DNA of 64,000 bases. It comes from Aquiflexum gelatinilyticum (lineage in GTDB: Bacteria; Bacteroidota; Bacteroidia; Cytophagales; Cyclobacteriaceae). The translations under genes and the position numbers were made by a program. Every line of letters starts with the position of its first letter. Positions within the stretch are counted from its first letter, which is position 1. The stretch spans positions 434,001 through 498,000 of the forward strand of contig NZ_JANSUY010000002.1 of the NCBI RefSeq assembly GCF_024741135.1, read 5' to 3'. Shown piece by piece: positions 51,766-59,833 of this stretch. The notes below the pieces were generated by a model that did not search any database, was not told where the DNA came from, and saw only the letters and a program-made list of their open reading frames with translations.

Positions 51766-52182
51766 CTATGTCAATTCGGTTCCTTCAGTTTTATAAAATG
51801 GAAATACAAAGTTGAACCGTGAATTGGTGGCTCTCACCTTGTATGTTATGGTGATCAATATCCTTCCTTCAAGTTCCCCGGTATCATTGAGCTCGATTTT
51901 TTCGACTTCAATCCTCGGCTCATGGTATAGGATCGAAGTTCTGATCAGGTCAATGATATAGGTTTTGAATGTGGTGGTAAGCGGTTCAAAAACCAATTCG
52001 TGAAGGTCACAGCCATAGTCAGAGCGCATCACCCTTTCCCCTCTTTTGGTAGAAAGGAGAATTTCCAGGCTGCTTTGTATATCTGCCTCATCGCTGAGCA
52101 TTTTGGTTTTGCTCCCCTCACTGTCAAAGTGTGGGGGGAAAGACCAGCCTGTACCAAGAAATGAGCGGTTTATGTTTTCCAT
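51766..52182 (-). CDS. gp25-like baseplate protein (Afp9-like)
   Basis: A 138-residue GPW/gp25 family protein, the baseplate part that starts sheath assembly. The core 'STKRGERVMRSDYGCDLHEL' followed by 'VFEPLTTTF' and 'EPRIEVEKIEL' is diagnostic; the EPR motif is the conserved one. It is 3 bases after the PAAR gene. In most Afp/PVC clusters gp25 comes before PAAR; here the order is reversed. Confidence 0.95.
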   Translation of the reverse strand: MENINRSFLGTGWSFPPHFDSEGSKTKMLSDEADIQSSLEILLSTKRGERVMRSDYGCDLHELVFEPLTTTFKTYIIDLIRTSILYHEPRIEVEKIELNDTGELEGRILITITYKVRATNSRFNFVFPFYKTEGTELT

Positions 52183-52185
52183 ATT

Positions 52186-52479
52186 TTATCCTCCAATGAT
52201 TACTGTGGGACATCCGATGATAATCACTCCCCCATGAGCTGTGGAATCTCCCATTCTGGCGGCGGGTTTTCCTCCGATCAATACCGTCCCCGAACCCGCA
52301 ATGATCGTATCAGGCGGGCCTGCACATGTTGCCATATCTCCGAGTCTGGCTGCAGGAAGTCCCCCGATCAAAACAGTTGGCTCGCCCGCCGGCAAAATCG
52401 GTCCACCGACGTGTGGCGTTCCTCCCGGCGTGAGCATCGGGCAAATATGCATATCTGTGATTCGCGCGGCTAAAGGCAT
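52186..52479 (-). CDS. PAAR-repeat spike tip protein
   Basis: A 97-residue protein that caps the VgrG-like spike with a sharp zinc-bound cone. Two PAAR motifs ('GLPAARLGDMATCAGPP' and 'GKPAARMGDSTAHGG') and a metal-site His/Cys set ('MHICPMLTPGGTPHVGG') are visible. There is no C-terminal extension, so it does not itself carry an effector. It lies 5 bases after the spike gene. Confidence 0.95.
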   Translation of the reverse strand: MPLAARITDMHICPMLTPGGTPHVGGPILPAGEPTVLIGGLPAARLGDMATCAGPPDTIIAGSGTVLIGGKPAARMGDSTAHGGVIIIGCPTVIIGG

Positions 52480-52484
52480 AATTT

Positions 52485-54254
52485 CTAATTTATTTTGACC
52501 AGACTTCCTTTGATATTGACCATTGCTCCCTCGAGGTCAGCAGTGCCGCTGCTTTTTAAACTTAATCCTGCAGATGCCTCCAAACTGAGATTCATATCTG
52601 CTTTGATGGCAATCTCGGGAGCGGCAAAACTGATTTTGGTTCCTCCCTTCAGGGAAATCTCTTTTGGAGATTCCATTGAAATCCCATTGTCATCCATCAC
52701 CATGACATTACCGATCGGATCTTCCACCTTAACAGTGCCTGAGGTATCATCCATCGTAAATTTCCTTCCCCCTGGAGTTTCTATCACTATGCTTTTGTCG
52801 CCGTCATGGATTGTAATTTTGATTTCTGACCTGGAGACATAGCCTTTTTTGTCATTGGAATCTTCAGGCTCCATGGGTGTAGGCTTAGCACTGCTGTGTA
52901 CCATGCCCAAGACGACTGGATGGGAAGGGTCTTCATTGATAAAACCAACAATTACCTCATCATCTATTTCGGGTCTGAAAAATGTGCCCCTGTTGTTCCC
53001 GGCATCCAAAGTTGCCACTCTGGCAAAAATCCCTTCGTCATTTATATTGACCATGGGAAGTCTGACCTTGACCCTGCCCTCACCCAAAGGATCCATGATG
53101 TCTGTGACGACTCCGACTTGCAATCCATGGATTCCTGAGAATTGTCCACTTCCTGAACTGGCTGAGTGTGAATTGAATTTCTCGGCATAAAAATCTTCAT
53201 GCCAGCCTAAAGTCGCTTCTGTTTCCCAATTTCCGTTTCTTACCTGATGCTGAACAGCACTTACAAATGCTTTTCCGCTAAATTGTTCACCTACTCCATT
53301 TAACTCGACCCAATCGCCGGGATTAACTTCAGAATTTCCCATAAAGGTCGCTTTACCCTTTATTTTGGAAAGAGCCTGTTTCTGTTTTTTTGCATCAGCC
53401 AGGGATTGCAAGGCTTCGTTTGAAAGTTTAACAGCAGTTTTGATTTCAAATTCCTGACCGTTGATTTCAGCCAAATCCGATGTCTGAACATTTCCCGGAG
53501 ATGCCCCCGCGAGATCTTCCCCTTCTGATTCTAGTAAAGATTGATTGGTATAATCCCATGAAAATGCTCTTACCGAAGTGGATTGGGTCCTTACATCTGT
53601 ATCCATTTTCATGGAAATGATGTCTTCTCCATAGGTAAGTGATAGGACCGCTTCTAGAGAAGGATCAGGTTTGAAAACAGAAAAAGTACTTCCGTTCATT
53701 CTCATTACCATACCATTGGTGTCAATCCTGGAGAGAATATAATCCCAATCACTGACTTTGGCCTGAACCAATTGCTCATGTTGACTCCCGAAAGTTGGAA
53801 TATCCAAATCGGTCAGACCGTTTTCCTGGAGGATATTCTCTACAATTTCATTGTCACGGAGTTCATTGAAATGTCTGCTTTTCTTTGAAACAGTCATTTT
53901 CACCGATTCATGCTTGCAGGTAACCTGGAGCAATGTCTGACTTCCATTGATCACATGGGAGTTTCCGATGATGATTCCTTTAAACACAGATCGGTCCTCG
54001 GTATTGTAACCAAATTGGATATCAATGCTTTTTCCCAGTGCAAACTCAGCGCTGTTTCCAATCAAAAAATCCGAATCCGAAGCCGAACCATCTACGACCC
54101 TGATTACGGCAAATGGTATTTTGTTCAGTTCCTTGTAGACAGTCATGTCAATGACCTGGATCTGACCGGATACTTCCTGATCAGTCGGCGCACCTGGACC
54201 GTTGCCCAATAAGATTTTTGAGGTCACAAGTTCATGTCGGTCGGTTGAGATCAT
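52485..54254 (-). CDS. VgrG-like spike protein (Afp8-like)
   Basis: A 589-residue trimeric spike combining gp27-like and gp5-like parts. The N-terminal two-thirds is the gp27-like hub ('FNELRDNEIVENILQENGLT', 'LTYGEDIISMKMDTDVRTQ'). About residue 378 starts the OB-fold of phage baseplate protein V ('LQVGVVTDIMDPLGEGRVKV', 'FFRPEIDDEVIVGFINEDPS'), and the end is a beta-helix rich in 'SLKGGTKISFAAPEIAIKA'-type strands. No extra effector domain is fused. It follows the tube adaptor by 10 bases. Confidence 0.95.
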   Translation of the reverse strand: MISTDRHELVTSKILLGNGPGAPTDQEVSGQIQVIDMTVYKELNKIPFAVIRVVDGSASDSDFLIGNSAEFALGKSIDIQFGYNTEDRSVFKGIIIGNSHVINGSQTLLQVTCKHESVKMTVSKKSRHFNELRDNEIVENILQENGLTDLDIPTFGSQHEQLVQAKVSDWDYILSRIDTNGMVMRMNGSTFSVFKPDPSLEAVLSLTYGEDIISMKMDTDVRTQSTSVRAFSWDYTNQSLLESEGEDLAGASPGNVQTSDLAEINGQEFEIKTAVKLSNEALQSLADAKKQKQALSKIKGKATFMGNSEVNPGDWVELNGVGEQFSGKAFVSAVQHQVRNGNWETEATLGWHEDFYAEKFNSHSASSGSGQFSGIHGLQVGVVTDIMDPLGEGRVKVRLPMVNINDEGIFARVATLDAGNNRGTFFRPEIDDEVIVGFINEDPSHPVVLGMVHSSAKPTPMEPEDSNDKKGYVSRSEIKITIHDGDKSIVIETPGGRKFTMDDTSGTVKVEDPIGNVMVMDDNGISMESPKEISLKGGTKISFAAPEIAIKADMNLSLEASAGLSLKSSGTADLEGAMVNIKGSLVKIN

Positions 54255-54264
54255 TGTCTTGGGT

Positions 54265-54981
54265 TTATTTTGCTAGTGGTGGAAAGAAAATCTTTGAGCC
54301 GGTTTTGATATTTCTAAAACTGTCAAGGGAGTTGAAACTGGCAACATTGATATAATGGATATCACGTTCATAGATTTTTTCGGTGAGAAGGTCGATCCTG
54401 TCTGTACCTTTAAAAACCCGTTCATGGGTAATGTCAGGACTTTCCCGGTTTTCCTCTGCTGCCCTTTCCACATCTGCAATACTCTCCGCAAACTGGCATT
54501 TTGCAATGGCTCTGATAGGTTTGCCATCGGGAGCAAAGACTTTGTATTCAATATCCATCTGCTTCAAGACACCTTTGAAGAGAAGTTCTCCCCAATGGAT
54601 CTTCAAGTAATAAGGTCTGTGTTTATCAGACTGGTAATCAATGATTTTGTGCTTGAATGCTTCAATCTGCTCTGTGACATTGGCTGGCTTTTCAAAGGGA
54701 TTGGCGATCCCGAGGCTCAATACCGACATGTCTTTGACCACTCCTGTCGCATCAAAAAGAAAATCAAAATGGAAATCACCAGGAAGAATCCTGTTGAATT
54801 TCATGTTGGCGCCTGATGTGCCCGGAGCCTGAGTAGCGTCAAATTCAAACTTATACGAAACGTTATAAGTGGCAGGATTTACCAATGCACTGAACTTGTT
54901 GTCAGGTACAGGATTTTGGAATTCTGCATCCGAATAGGCCTGTACGTATAGTTTTTCGGCTTTTTGGCCAAGATCGATCAT
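54265..54981 (-). CDS. eCIS tube adaptor with LysM-like end (Afp7-like)
   Basis: A 238-residue protein linking the inner tube to the spike. The N-terminal 'CIS tube' domain shows 'FSALVNPATYNVSYKFEFDA' and 'FHFDFLFDATGVV', and the C-terminal 50 residues ('IYERDIHYINVASFNSLDSFRN' shortened, 'GSKIFFPP') form a LysM-like fold, which here serves structure rather than wall binding. The start ATG overlaps the stop of the DUF5908 gene by one base (TAATG). Confidence 0.92.
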   Translation of the reverse strand: MIDLGQKAEKLYVQAYSDAEFQNPVPDNKFSALVNPATYNVSYKFEFDATQAPGTSGANMKFNRILPGDFHFDFLFDATGVVKDMSVLSLGIANPFEKPANVTEQIEAFKHKIIDYQSDKHRPYYLKIHWGELLFKGVLKQMDIEYKVFAPDGKPIRAIAKCQFAESIADVERAAEENRESPDITHERVFKGTDRIDLLTEKIYERDIHYINVASFNSLDSFRNIKTGSKIFFPPLAK

Positions 54982-55151
54982 TACCTTTCGAGTTTTAGCT
55001 GTATCATTCTCAAGACTTCTTCTGTCACTTCTTTGATTAATTCCTGCTTCATCTGATTCATATCAGGTGGACTGGAATTCTGAGGAGTTGAATTCCCGGC
55101 ATTGTTTCCCACTGCTGCTCGGATCTGGAGTTCTTTGATTTCTATTGGCAT
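54981..55151 (-). CDS. DUF5908 small eCIS protein (Afp6-like position)
   Basis: A 56-residue protein beginning 'MPIEIKELQIRAAV', the DUF5908 hallmark, then a Ser/Pro-rich linker and an amphipathic C-terminal helix. I start at the ATG at 55151, since that Met begins the family motif; an upstream in-frame start adds eight unrelated residues. It sits 10 bases after the second tube gene and overlaps the adaptor start by one base. The role is unknown; the place matches Afp6/Pvc6. Confidence 0.88.
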   Translation of the reverse strand: MPIEIKELQIRAAVGNNAGNSTPQNSSPPDMNQMKQELIKEVTEEVLRMIQLKLER

Positions 55152-55161
55152 AAGAAAAGGA

Positions 55162-55659
55162 TTAAATTCCAACACTTCCTGAAGCGCTGATATTGCCAGC
55201 CATAGAAAGAGCAGAATCCAAGCTGATTATATTGAAATACTGGTAGCTCAAGGTAATGGACTCAATGACTATGGAACTTTGTTCCGCATTGAAACTCGAA
55301 ACAGACCATTTTTTTGGGATGGCATTGACCACATACCATGATTGGATAGGAATGTGCTGTTCGTTAAGCAGGCTGATGATGATGTTGACCGGTTCAAAGA
55401 CAAAGTTTTCAAATGCGTTTTTACACCACATCAATATTCCCGAACCAATGAACATGCCTCTTTTCAGCACCAAATCAGAGTATTTTGCACGGACTGGTAA
55501 TTCCCACGTAAACCTGTTTTGGCCGCCTTCGATGACAGTTTCCATCATCATTTCCATATCAAGGCCACTGACTTCCTGAAACCTGAAATCATTTGGCGTT
55601 TGGGGAAACAGTTGGAATACAACTGAAAAATGGAAACCTACCGGTGGATATGAAAACAT
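55162..55659 (-). CDS. second tube protein (Afp5-like tube initiator)
   Basis: A 165-residue Hcp/gp19-like tube protein. The fold marks are 'GFHFSVVFQLFPQTPNDFRF', 'EVSGLDMEMMMETVIEGGQN' and 'LVLKRGMFIGSGILMWCKNA'. It is larger than the main tube protein and lies next to the adaptor gene, as for Afp5, which forms the first tube ring on the spike. It follows the main tube gene by 2 bases. Confidence 0.92.
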   Translation of the reverse strand: MFSYPPVGFHFSVVFQLFPQTPNDFRFQEVSGLDMEMMMETVIEGGQNRFTWELPVRAKYSDLVLKRGMFIGSGILMWCKNAFENFVFEPVNIIISLLNEQHIPIQSWYVVNAIPKKWSVSSFNAEQSSIVIESITLSYQYFNIISLDSALSMAGNISASGSVGI

Positions 55660-55661
55660 GG

Positions 55662-56093
55662 CTACTCGTTTATCATGGTGAGACCTTCATGTGCTATTTC
55701 CAGGGTTTCAATGGCTGTTTCATTGCCGGTAGCATTGAGGTCCGTAGATTGGACCTTGATGGGCCAGGCATTTTTTACCCGCCAAACGACTACCGGCGCA
55801 TGGCTTTCATCCAACAAAGAAATGATCAGATCCCTTCTCTCTATGGTATTCAAAGCCACGGTATTCCACCATTGATAGAATTGGTTGTCGCCTTGGAAGG
55901 TGCCACGTTTCAGGGTAATGTTGGAGAAGCTTTGCATCCCCGGCATTTTGATTTTGGAATATTCGGGACTTGCGCCGTCTCTGTATTCAATTGGTTCGAT
56001 GGTTACTTCAAGTCCGGTTACTTCTGTAAATCCGATTTTGGTTCCGCCCCAGTCAACCTGGAAATGGAACTTTGGAAGAGGATAATTGGCCAT
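55662..56093 (-). CDS. main inner-tube protein (Afp1-like)
   Basis: A 143-residue Hcp/gp19-like protein that stacks as hexamer rings to make the hollow tube. It shows 'KFHFQVDWGGTKIGFTEVTG', 'LEVTIEPIEYRDGASPEYSK' and 'ITLKRGTFQGDNQFYQWWN', the standard tube signature. It lies 46 bases after the sheath gene, the widest gap inside the structural operon, where extra expression control for this abundant protein could act. Confidence 0.93.
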   Translation of the reverse strand: MANYPLPKFHFQVDWGGTKIGFTEVTGLEVTIEPIEYRDGASPEYSKIKMPGMQSFSNITLKRGTFQGDNQFYQWWNTVALNTIERRDLIISLLDESHAPVVVWRVKNAWPIKVQSTDLNATGNETAIETLEIAHEGLTMINE

Positions 56094-56139
56094 GATATTT
56101 TAGGTTAAATGATTTTAGAATTTTTTAAGTGAAAAGCCA

Positions 56140-57555
56140 TTAGGATTCCTGCATCTTGTGAGAGAAGCGTAGGATGATGAATTCTGCAGGACGGACTGCA
56201 GCCATGCCGATTTCGACTATCAGCCTTCCTTCCAGGATGTCCTGTGCCGTCATCGTTTGTCCCAACCCGCATCGTACATAAAATGCATGCTCAGGTTTTG
56301 CACCTGCCAAGGCCCCCTGTCTCCATAGTAGTGTCAGGTAGTTTTCAAGCATGGCCCGAAGCTTGACCCAAGTGTTCGCATCATTAGGTTCAAATACGAA
56401 TTGCATAGTGGCTTTTTTGGACGATTCCTCAACCATGATAAAAAACCTCCTGACATTAACATATCTCCATTCGTTGTCATTTCCTGCCAATGTCCTCGCC
56501 CCCCACACCAAAAATCCTTTTCCTTGAAAAAATCTGATGGCATTGACTGATTTCCCGGAAGTTGGATCTATGTTCATACTGCCTTGCTCTGCTTCACTGA
56601 TTTTGGCAGTCAAGTCATATACCGCGTTGAGAGAAACATTTGCAGGCGCTTTCCATACACCCCGGGACCCATCCACTTTGGCATAAACCCCCGCCATAGC
56701 AGAAGAAGGTGGCAATGTTGGGCTTAATTTTTCTCTGATTTTAGCCAATGCAAAATTATATATCGCAGTTTCGGTGTTGACCAAAGTTGATAATGCTACC
56801 GCTCCTGCTGCTGTTCCGTCAGTAGTGATGGTGACATCTACTTCAGCTTCATCGAATGCAAAATCAAAAGTTGTTTTTAGCGATGGATAATATACAGCTC
56901 CATAATTGAGGCTGTCATTTTTTGTAAATGCATCTCTGAAGTCGCTGATACTTGTGGTATTGTTGGTACCCGGAGTATGCACATCAAGGATGGTAAATCT
57001 GTCCTGAAGTTTGGCACATTGGTCAATGGCAGAAGAAACCAAGGTATAATAATCAGCTTCATTTAGTGTATTGACCGCATCAGGAAATACAAGAATAGTA
57101 GGTTCATCTTCCGCTTCACAAGCCAAGAGGCCATCATCATAATCCCCGGGATCTGCAGCTCCTGTGGTGTCTCCTATAGAAATAATGTAGCATGGTCCTC
57201 CTCCGTTGGTAAAATACATCCTGAGGTTATAATACATCGTATACTCCGATGGATCTGTGATGGTGGCATCACCTGTCATCGAAACCCTCACGCCACTATT
57301 GGTGGTGATATCGACGGTTACAGCTATGCCTTGTTCATTTTCAGCTTTCCCAAAGTAATTTTCATATTCTTTGAGGGAAAAAATTTTGGTGGGAACATTC
57401 AGAAGGGATTCCCCGATTTCATTAATAGCAATCTGCGTATAGCCGATAAATGCCGGAATAGCGGTTTCGACTTGGGCTACTGAAGGAGGAAAGAGAGGGA
57501 TTTCATTGATATAGACTCCCGGTGTCTTAATGGCGGATTCATTGATTTGTGACAT
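56140..57555 (-). CDS. contractile sheath protein
   Basis: A 471-residue sheath protein that surrounds the tube and contracts to drive it. The start 'IKTPGVYINEIPLFPPSVAQ' followed by 'VETAIPAFIGYT' is the family signature, and the C-terminal 'FEPNDANTWVKLRAMLENYL' and 'GLGQTMTAQDILEGRLIVEI' give the tail-sheath core. It is the only sheath gene; Afp and PVC carry three. It follows the 205-residue gene by 31 bases. Confidence 0.96.
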   Translation of the reverse strand: MSQINESAIKTPGVYINEIPLFPPSVAQVETAIPAFIGYTQIAINEIGESLLNVPTKIFSLKEYENYFGKAENEQGIAVTVDITTNSGVRVSMTGDATITDPSEYTMYYNLRMYFTNGGGPCYIISIGDTTGAADPGDYDDGLLACEAEDEPTILVFPDAVNTLNEADYYTLVSSAIDQCAKLQDRFTILDVHTPGTNNTTSISDFRDAFTKNDSLNYGAVYYPSLKTTFDFAFDEAEVDVTITTDGTAAGAVALSTLVNTETAIYNFALAKIREKLSPTLPPSSAMAGVYAKVDGSRGVWKAPANVSLNAVYDLTAKISEAEQGSMNIDPTSGKSVNAIRFFQGKGFLVWGARTLAGNDNEWRYVNVRRFFIMVEESSKKATMQFVFEPNDANTWVKLRAMLENYLTLLWRQGALAGAKPEHAFYVRCGLGQTMTAQDILEGRLIVEIGMAAVRPAEFIILRFSHKMQES

Positions 57556-57586
57556 TGGATAATGGTTTTATGGTTTCTTGATTTTT

Positions 57587-58204
57587 TCAGTTGTTTAAAT
57601 GAATGGTGAACAAGTGTTCATTTTCATTACCATTTGCAGCAGTATAAAATAGAGATTGGGAAGGTACATCCGTAAATAATCGATGGGTGCTCGAGCCTTC
57701 AGTCACAAGGTCAATGACACCAAAACTTCCACTTAGATTGATTGTAGCAGTGGTCCAGGTTCCGGGATTGCCGGGAGTAAAAATCCGGACAGTATCCCTA
57801 GAAGTGAGCGTTCCTAAAGTAGCCCCTGAAAGTGACATGGAATTGGCAGATGCCCTGACATTTATCCGAAACCGGAATAGGTTTTCTTTGCCATGGTTTG
57901 CGGGAACCTGTGTTTGGTCTTTTAAGGAATTCTTGATTTCGAATAAAAATCGCGCACTGAAACCATTTGGGAGCCTAAAATAAGGAGTATCTTCAGCCGA
58001 ATTGATTCTGATAAAACACAGCAACATGTCCTGTCTGATTCTGAAATGGATGTCATGTTTTTTGAAAAGTGATTTTGTAAGAAGGTCTGGTTCGATGCTG
58101 ATGAAGTCTGTGAGAATACCTCCATTGGCAGCGGAAAAAGGGAATGCTTCATGGGCAAACCGGATAGAAAATAACTTTTCGAACTTCCAAAGAATCCTGT
58201 CCAT
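57587..58204 (-). CDS. uncharacterised 205-residue eCIS protein
   Basis: A soluble protein lying between the cap and sheath genes with 2-base and 31-base gaps, so clearly part of the operon. The first half has 'FSIRFAHEAFPFSAANGGIL' followed by 'TDFISIEPDLLTKS' and 'RIRQDMLLCFIRIN'; the second half is beta-rich with 'FRFRINVRASANSMSLS' and Thr/Gly-rich strands. No signal peptide or helix is present. I do not recognise a family. Its place suggests a structural role at the cap end, for example linking cap, tube and sheath, but this is inference. Confidence 0.65.
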   Translation of the reverse strand: MDRILWKFEKLFSIRFAHEAFPFSAANGGILTDFISIEPDLLTKSLFKKHDIHFRIRQDMLLCFIRINSAEDTPYFRLPNGFSARFLFEIKNSLKDQTQVPANHGKENLFRFRINVRASANSMSLSGATLGTLTSRDTVRIFTPGNPGTWTTATINLSGSFGVIDLVTEGSSTHRLFTDVPSQSLFYTAANGNENEHLFTIHLNN

Positions 58205-58206
58205 AG

Positions 58207-58797
58207 TCAGCGTGGGATATTGTTGAACTGAGCATCGATTGATTTGACAAGTGGGATTTCCATACCCTCCTCCAAGCTGTCTATGTAAGCAAGCCTCATT
58301 TTATACACCACGGAAGGGATATATTTTCCCCCCATGATTCCCCATAATTGATTCAACTCCTCAAAATTTGTATAATGGAGGTCAAAAAGGATTTTATCCA
58401 AACCAAAATCGGGAAGAGTAGGGATTTCCGAGACTGTGAAAATTGAGTTTCTCTGGAAGAAAGCAATGACCTGGGAAATCCTTTGTAGACCGATATTATA
58501 CTGTTCTTTGTTGGCCCCAATCAGCAGGTAGATATTTAGAAAAATTCCGGGATTCCGGGCCACTCCTCTTGGGAGTCCCGAATTATCGAAAATCTGCCTG
58601 TTGGCAGCCATATTCCTCAGTGTACTTTCTTGTTGGATATTCACCACGGATACTACCACGCGGTCAGTAATATTGCTTTCGCTTCCGGCCTGGGCAGAAT
58701 CCACCATGGACAGATTACCAAGCATCACATCAGGTTCTGCAGTGCCGATATGGGCATTCAACAAAACAATTACCGTATTTAAAACCTGGTCTATCAT
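58207..58797 (-). CDS. DUF4255 tube-terminator/cap protein (Afp16/Pvc16-like)
   Basis: A 196-residue protein that closes the distal end of the tube and sheath. The DUF4255 marks are present: 'DRVVVSVVNIQQESTLRNMA' in the first part, 'PGIFLNIYLLIGANKEQYNI' in the middle and 'LWGIMGGKYIPSVVYKMRLA' near the end. It is the first gene of the eCIS operon, starting about 88 bases after a candidate promoter box, and is 2 bases from the next gene. Confidence 0.94.
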   Translation of the reverse strand: MIDQVLNTVIVLLNAHIGTAEPDVMLGNLSMVDSAQAGSESNITDRVVVSVVNIQQESTLRNMAANRQIFDNSGLPRGVARNPGIFLNIYLLIGANKEQYNIGLQRISQVIAFFQRNSIFTVSEIPTLPDFGLDKILFDLHYTNFEELNQLWGIMGGKYIPSVVYKMRLAYIDSLEEGMEIPLVKSIDAQFNNIPR

Positions 58798-58836
58798 GTT
58801 GCGAGATAAAATGTCAAAAATGAATCAAAACAATAT

Positions 58837-58870
58837 CTTGGGGAAAAATCGATTGATCTAAAACCCCAAG
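58837..58870. promoter_or_regulatory. inverted repeat in the eCIS leader
   Basis: CTTGGGG (58837-58843) and CCCCAAG (58864-58870) form a perfect 7-bp stem, and ATC/GAT in the 20-base centre can add three pairs. It lies between the candidate eCIS promoter box and the first start codon, where it could bind a regulator or form an RNA leader hairpin. No T-run follows on the minus strand. Confidence 0.5.
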
Positions 58871-58884
58871 ATGGTGTGGTTATT

Positions 58885-58892
58885 CAAAGTTG
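58885..58892 (-). promoter_or_regulatory. candidate -7 box of the eCIS operon
   Basis: On the minus strand CAACTTTG matches TAnnTTTG at seven of eight places, about 88 bases before the first eCIS start. A TTTG lies 14 bases upstream (58910-58907), a short spacer. The match is weak, which would fit a promoter needing an activator. Confidence 0.3.
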
Positions 58893-58906
58893 ACTATTAA
58901 AACCCG

Positions 58907-58934
58907 CAAAAAAATCCATGAAAATATGGATTTT
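58907..58934 (-). terminator. terminator after the LuxR-type gene
   Basis: AAAATCCAT (58911-58919) pairs with ATGGATTTT (58926-58934) around a 6-base loop; a T-run follows on the minus strand. It starts at the stop codon of the regulator gene and separates it from the eCIS operon. Confidence 0.7.
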
Positions 58935-59592
58935 AAAAAGTCATGGAATTCATGGATATGGGATAGATGTTTCTTGCGACCGCTTCCCTGACTAATCCGG
59001 CAGTATTGCGCACTCCCATTTTTTGAATCAGGTGGAGGCGATGGGTCTCTACGGTACAAAAACTTATGAAAAGTTTATTTGCGATTTCCTGTGTAGTGTA
59101 TTCTTCTACGATTAGCTGCAGTATTTCCTTTTCTCTTTTTGTCAAAGAGTGTTTCGCCGGAACAGCGGGTACAATGTCTAGAATATTTTGGGTTAAAAAA
59201 TGCCGGAGTTTTGGATCAATATAAATCCGCCCTTTGATACTTTGACTGATTGCTTCTTTGATATTTTTTGTATTGCAATGCGGAAGAAAATACCCTGAAA
59301 TTCCTGCCTTTAGAAAATTTTTGACTATCAGGGGATCTTTGTTGTCACAAAACACGAAATTTTTTGATTCAGGAAATTTTTTATTGAATTGCTGACAGAT
59401 TTTCAAAGCAGGTTTTATTTCGTTTGTTACATCCATCCATAAAAAATCCGGTTTTTCACTTTTGTTAAAATCCATTGTTGAAGATTCACCAAAGGTCAAT
59501 AAAACCACCTTTGTCCTTTCAAAATTTTCCAACACCTGATTAAGTCCTTTGGAAAGCAATGTGTTGTTGCCGATGATGCAGTGATTTTCCAT
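58933..59592 (-). CDS. LuxR-type response regulator with degenerate receiver
   Basis: A 219-residue DNA-binding protein of NarL/LuxR layout. Residues 1-120 form a receiver-like domain: the phosphorylatable Asp54 is kept ('FLWMDVT'), but the acidic pair near the N-terminus is replaced by Gly-Asn-Asn (8-10), and the conserved Lys after 'GYFL' is Pro104. Phosphorylation is therefore doubtful. Residues 149-205 are an intact LuxR helix-turn-helix ('LTKREKEILQLIVEEYTTQE', then 'SFCTVETHRLHLIQKMGVRN'). No histidine kinase is nearby. Its place 135 bases upstream of the eCIS operon on the same strand makes it the likeliest local regulator. Confidence 0.82.
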   Translation of the reverse strand: MENHCIIGNNTLLSKGLNQVLENFERTKVVLLTFGESSTMDFNKSEKPDFLWMDVTNEIKPALKICQQFNKKFPESKNFVFCDNKDPLIVKNFLKAGISGYFLPHCNTKNIKEAISQSIKGRIYIDPKLRHFLTQNILDIVPAVPAKHSLTKREKEILQLIVEEYTTQEIANKLFISFCTVETHRLHLIQKMGVRNTAGLVREAVARNIYPISMNSMTF

Positions 59593-59833
59593 TGTCGTCT
59601 GCTTTTTAAAAGTGAGAATATCCTAAAATTTCAAAGCCTATTTAGAGTAGGTTGTTTTGGAATGGCATTTGAAATTCAAAACCAAACACGAGAATAATTT
59701 GATTCGGAATGTTCAATGCATGATAGAAACAGGGATTATAAACATAGCAATAAAAAATCGATTATTTACAATTGAAAAAGTGATAATAATAGAATTAAAA
59801 AAATAAAAATTATTTAATTATCAAGATAAAAAA
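59593..59833. other. 241-base AT-rich gap upstream of the LuxR-type gene
   Basis: No gene is seen. The right part (59750-59835) is almost pure A/T. A TA-GGC-TTTG sequence (minus, 59631-59639) is one base away from the -7 consensus. Confidence 0.4.

Larger units (their letters stand above)
36109..58797. other. extracellular contractile injection system (eCIS) locus
   Basis: A contiguous set of phage-tail-like genes, almost all on the minus strand, that encodes every expected part of an Afp/PVC-type particle: cap, sheath, two tube types, tube adaptor, spike, PAAR tip, gp25, two large baseplate proteins, a fibre-position protein, tape measure and AAA+ ATPase. There is no capsid, terminase, integrase or T6SS membrane complex (TssJLM), so it is neither a prophage nor a classical T6SS. 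A DUF4157 protein, a 130-residue partner and an M15 peptidase at the 3' end are accessory or cargo genes. Confidence 0.92.

Noticed and set aside
36109-58797. Reading the tail genes as a prophage or a classical type VI secretion system
   Set aside because: No capsid, portal, terminase, integrase or att-like repeats, and no TssJLM or ClpV, while DUF4255, DUF5908, the eCIS ATPase and the tape-measure protein are specific to eCIS.
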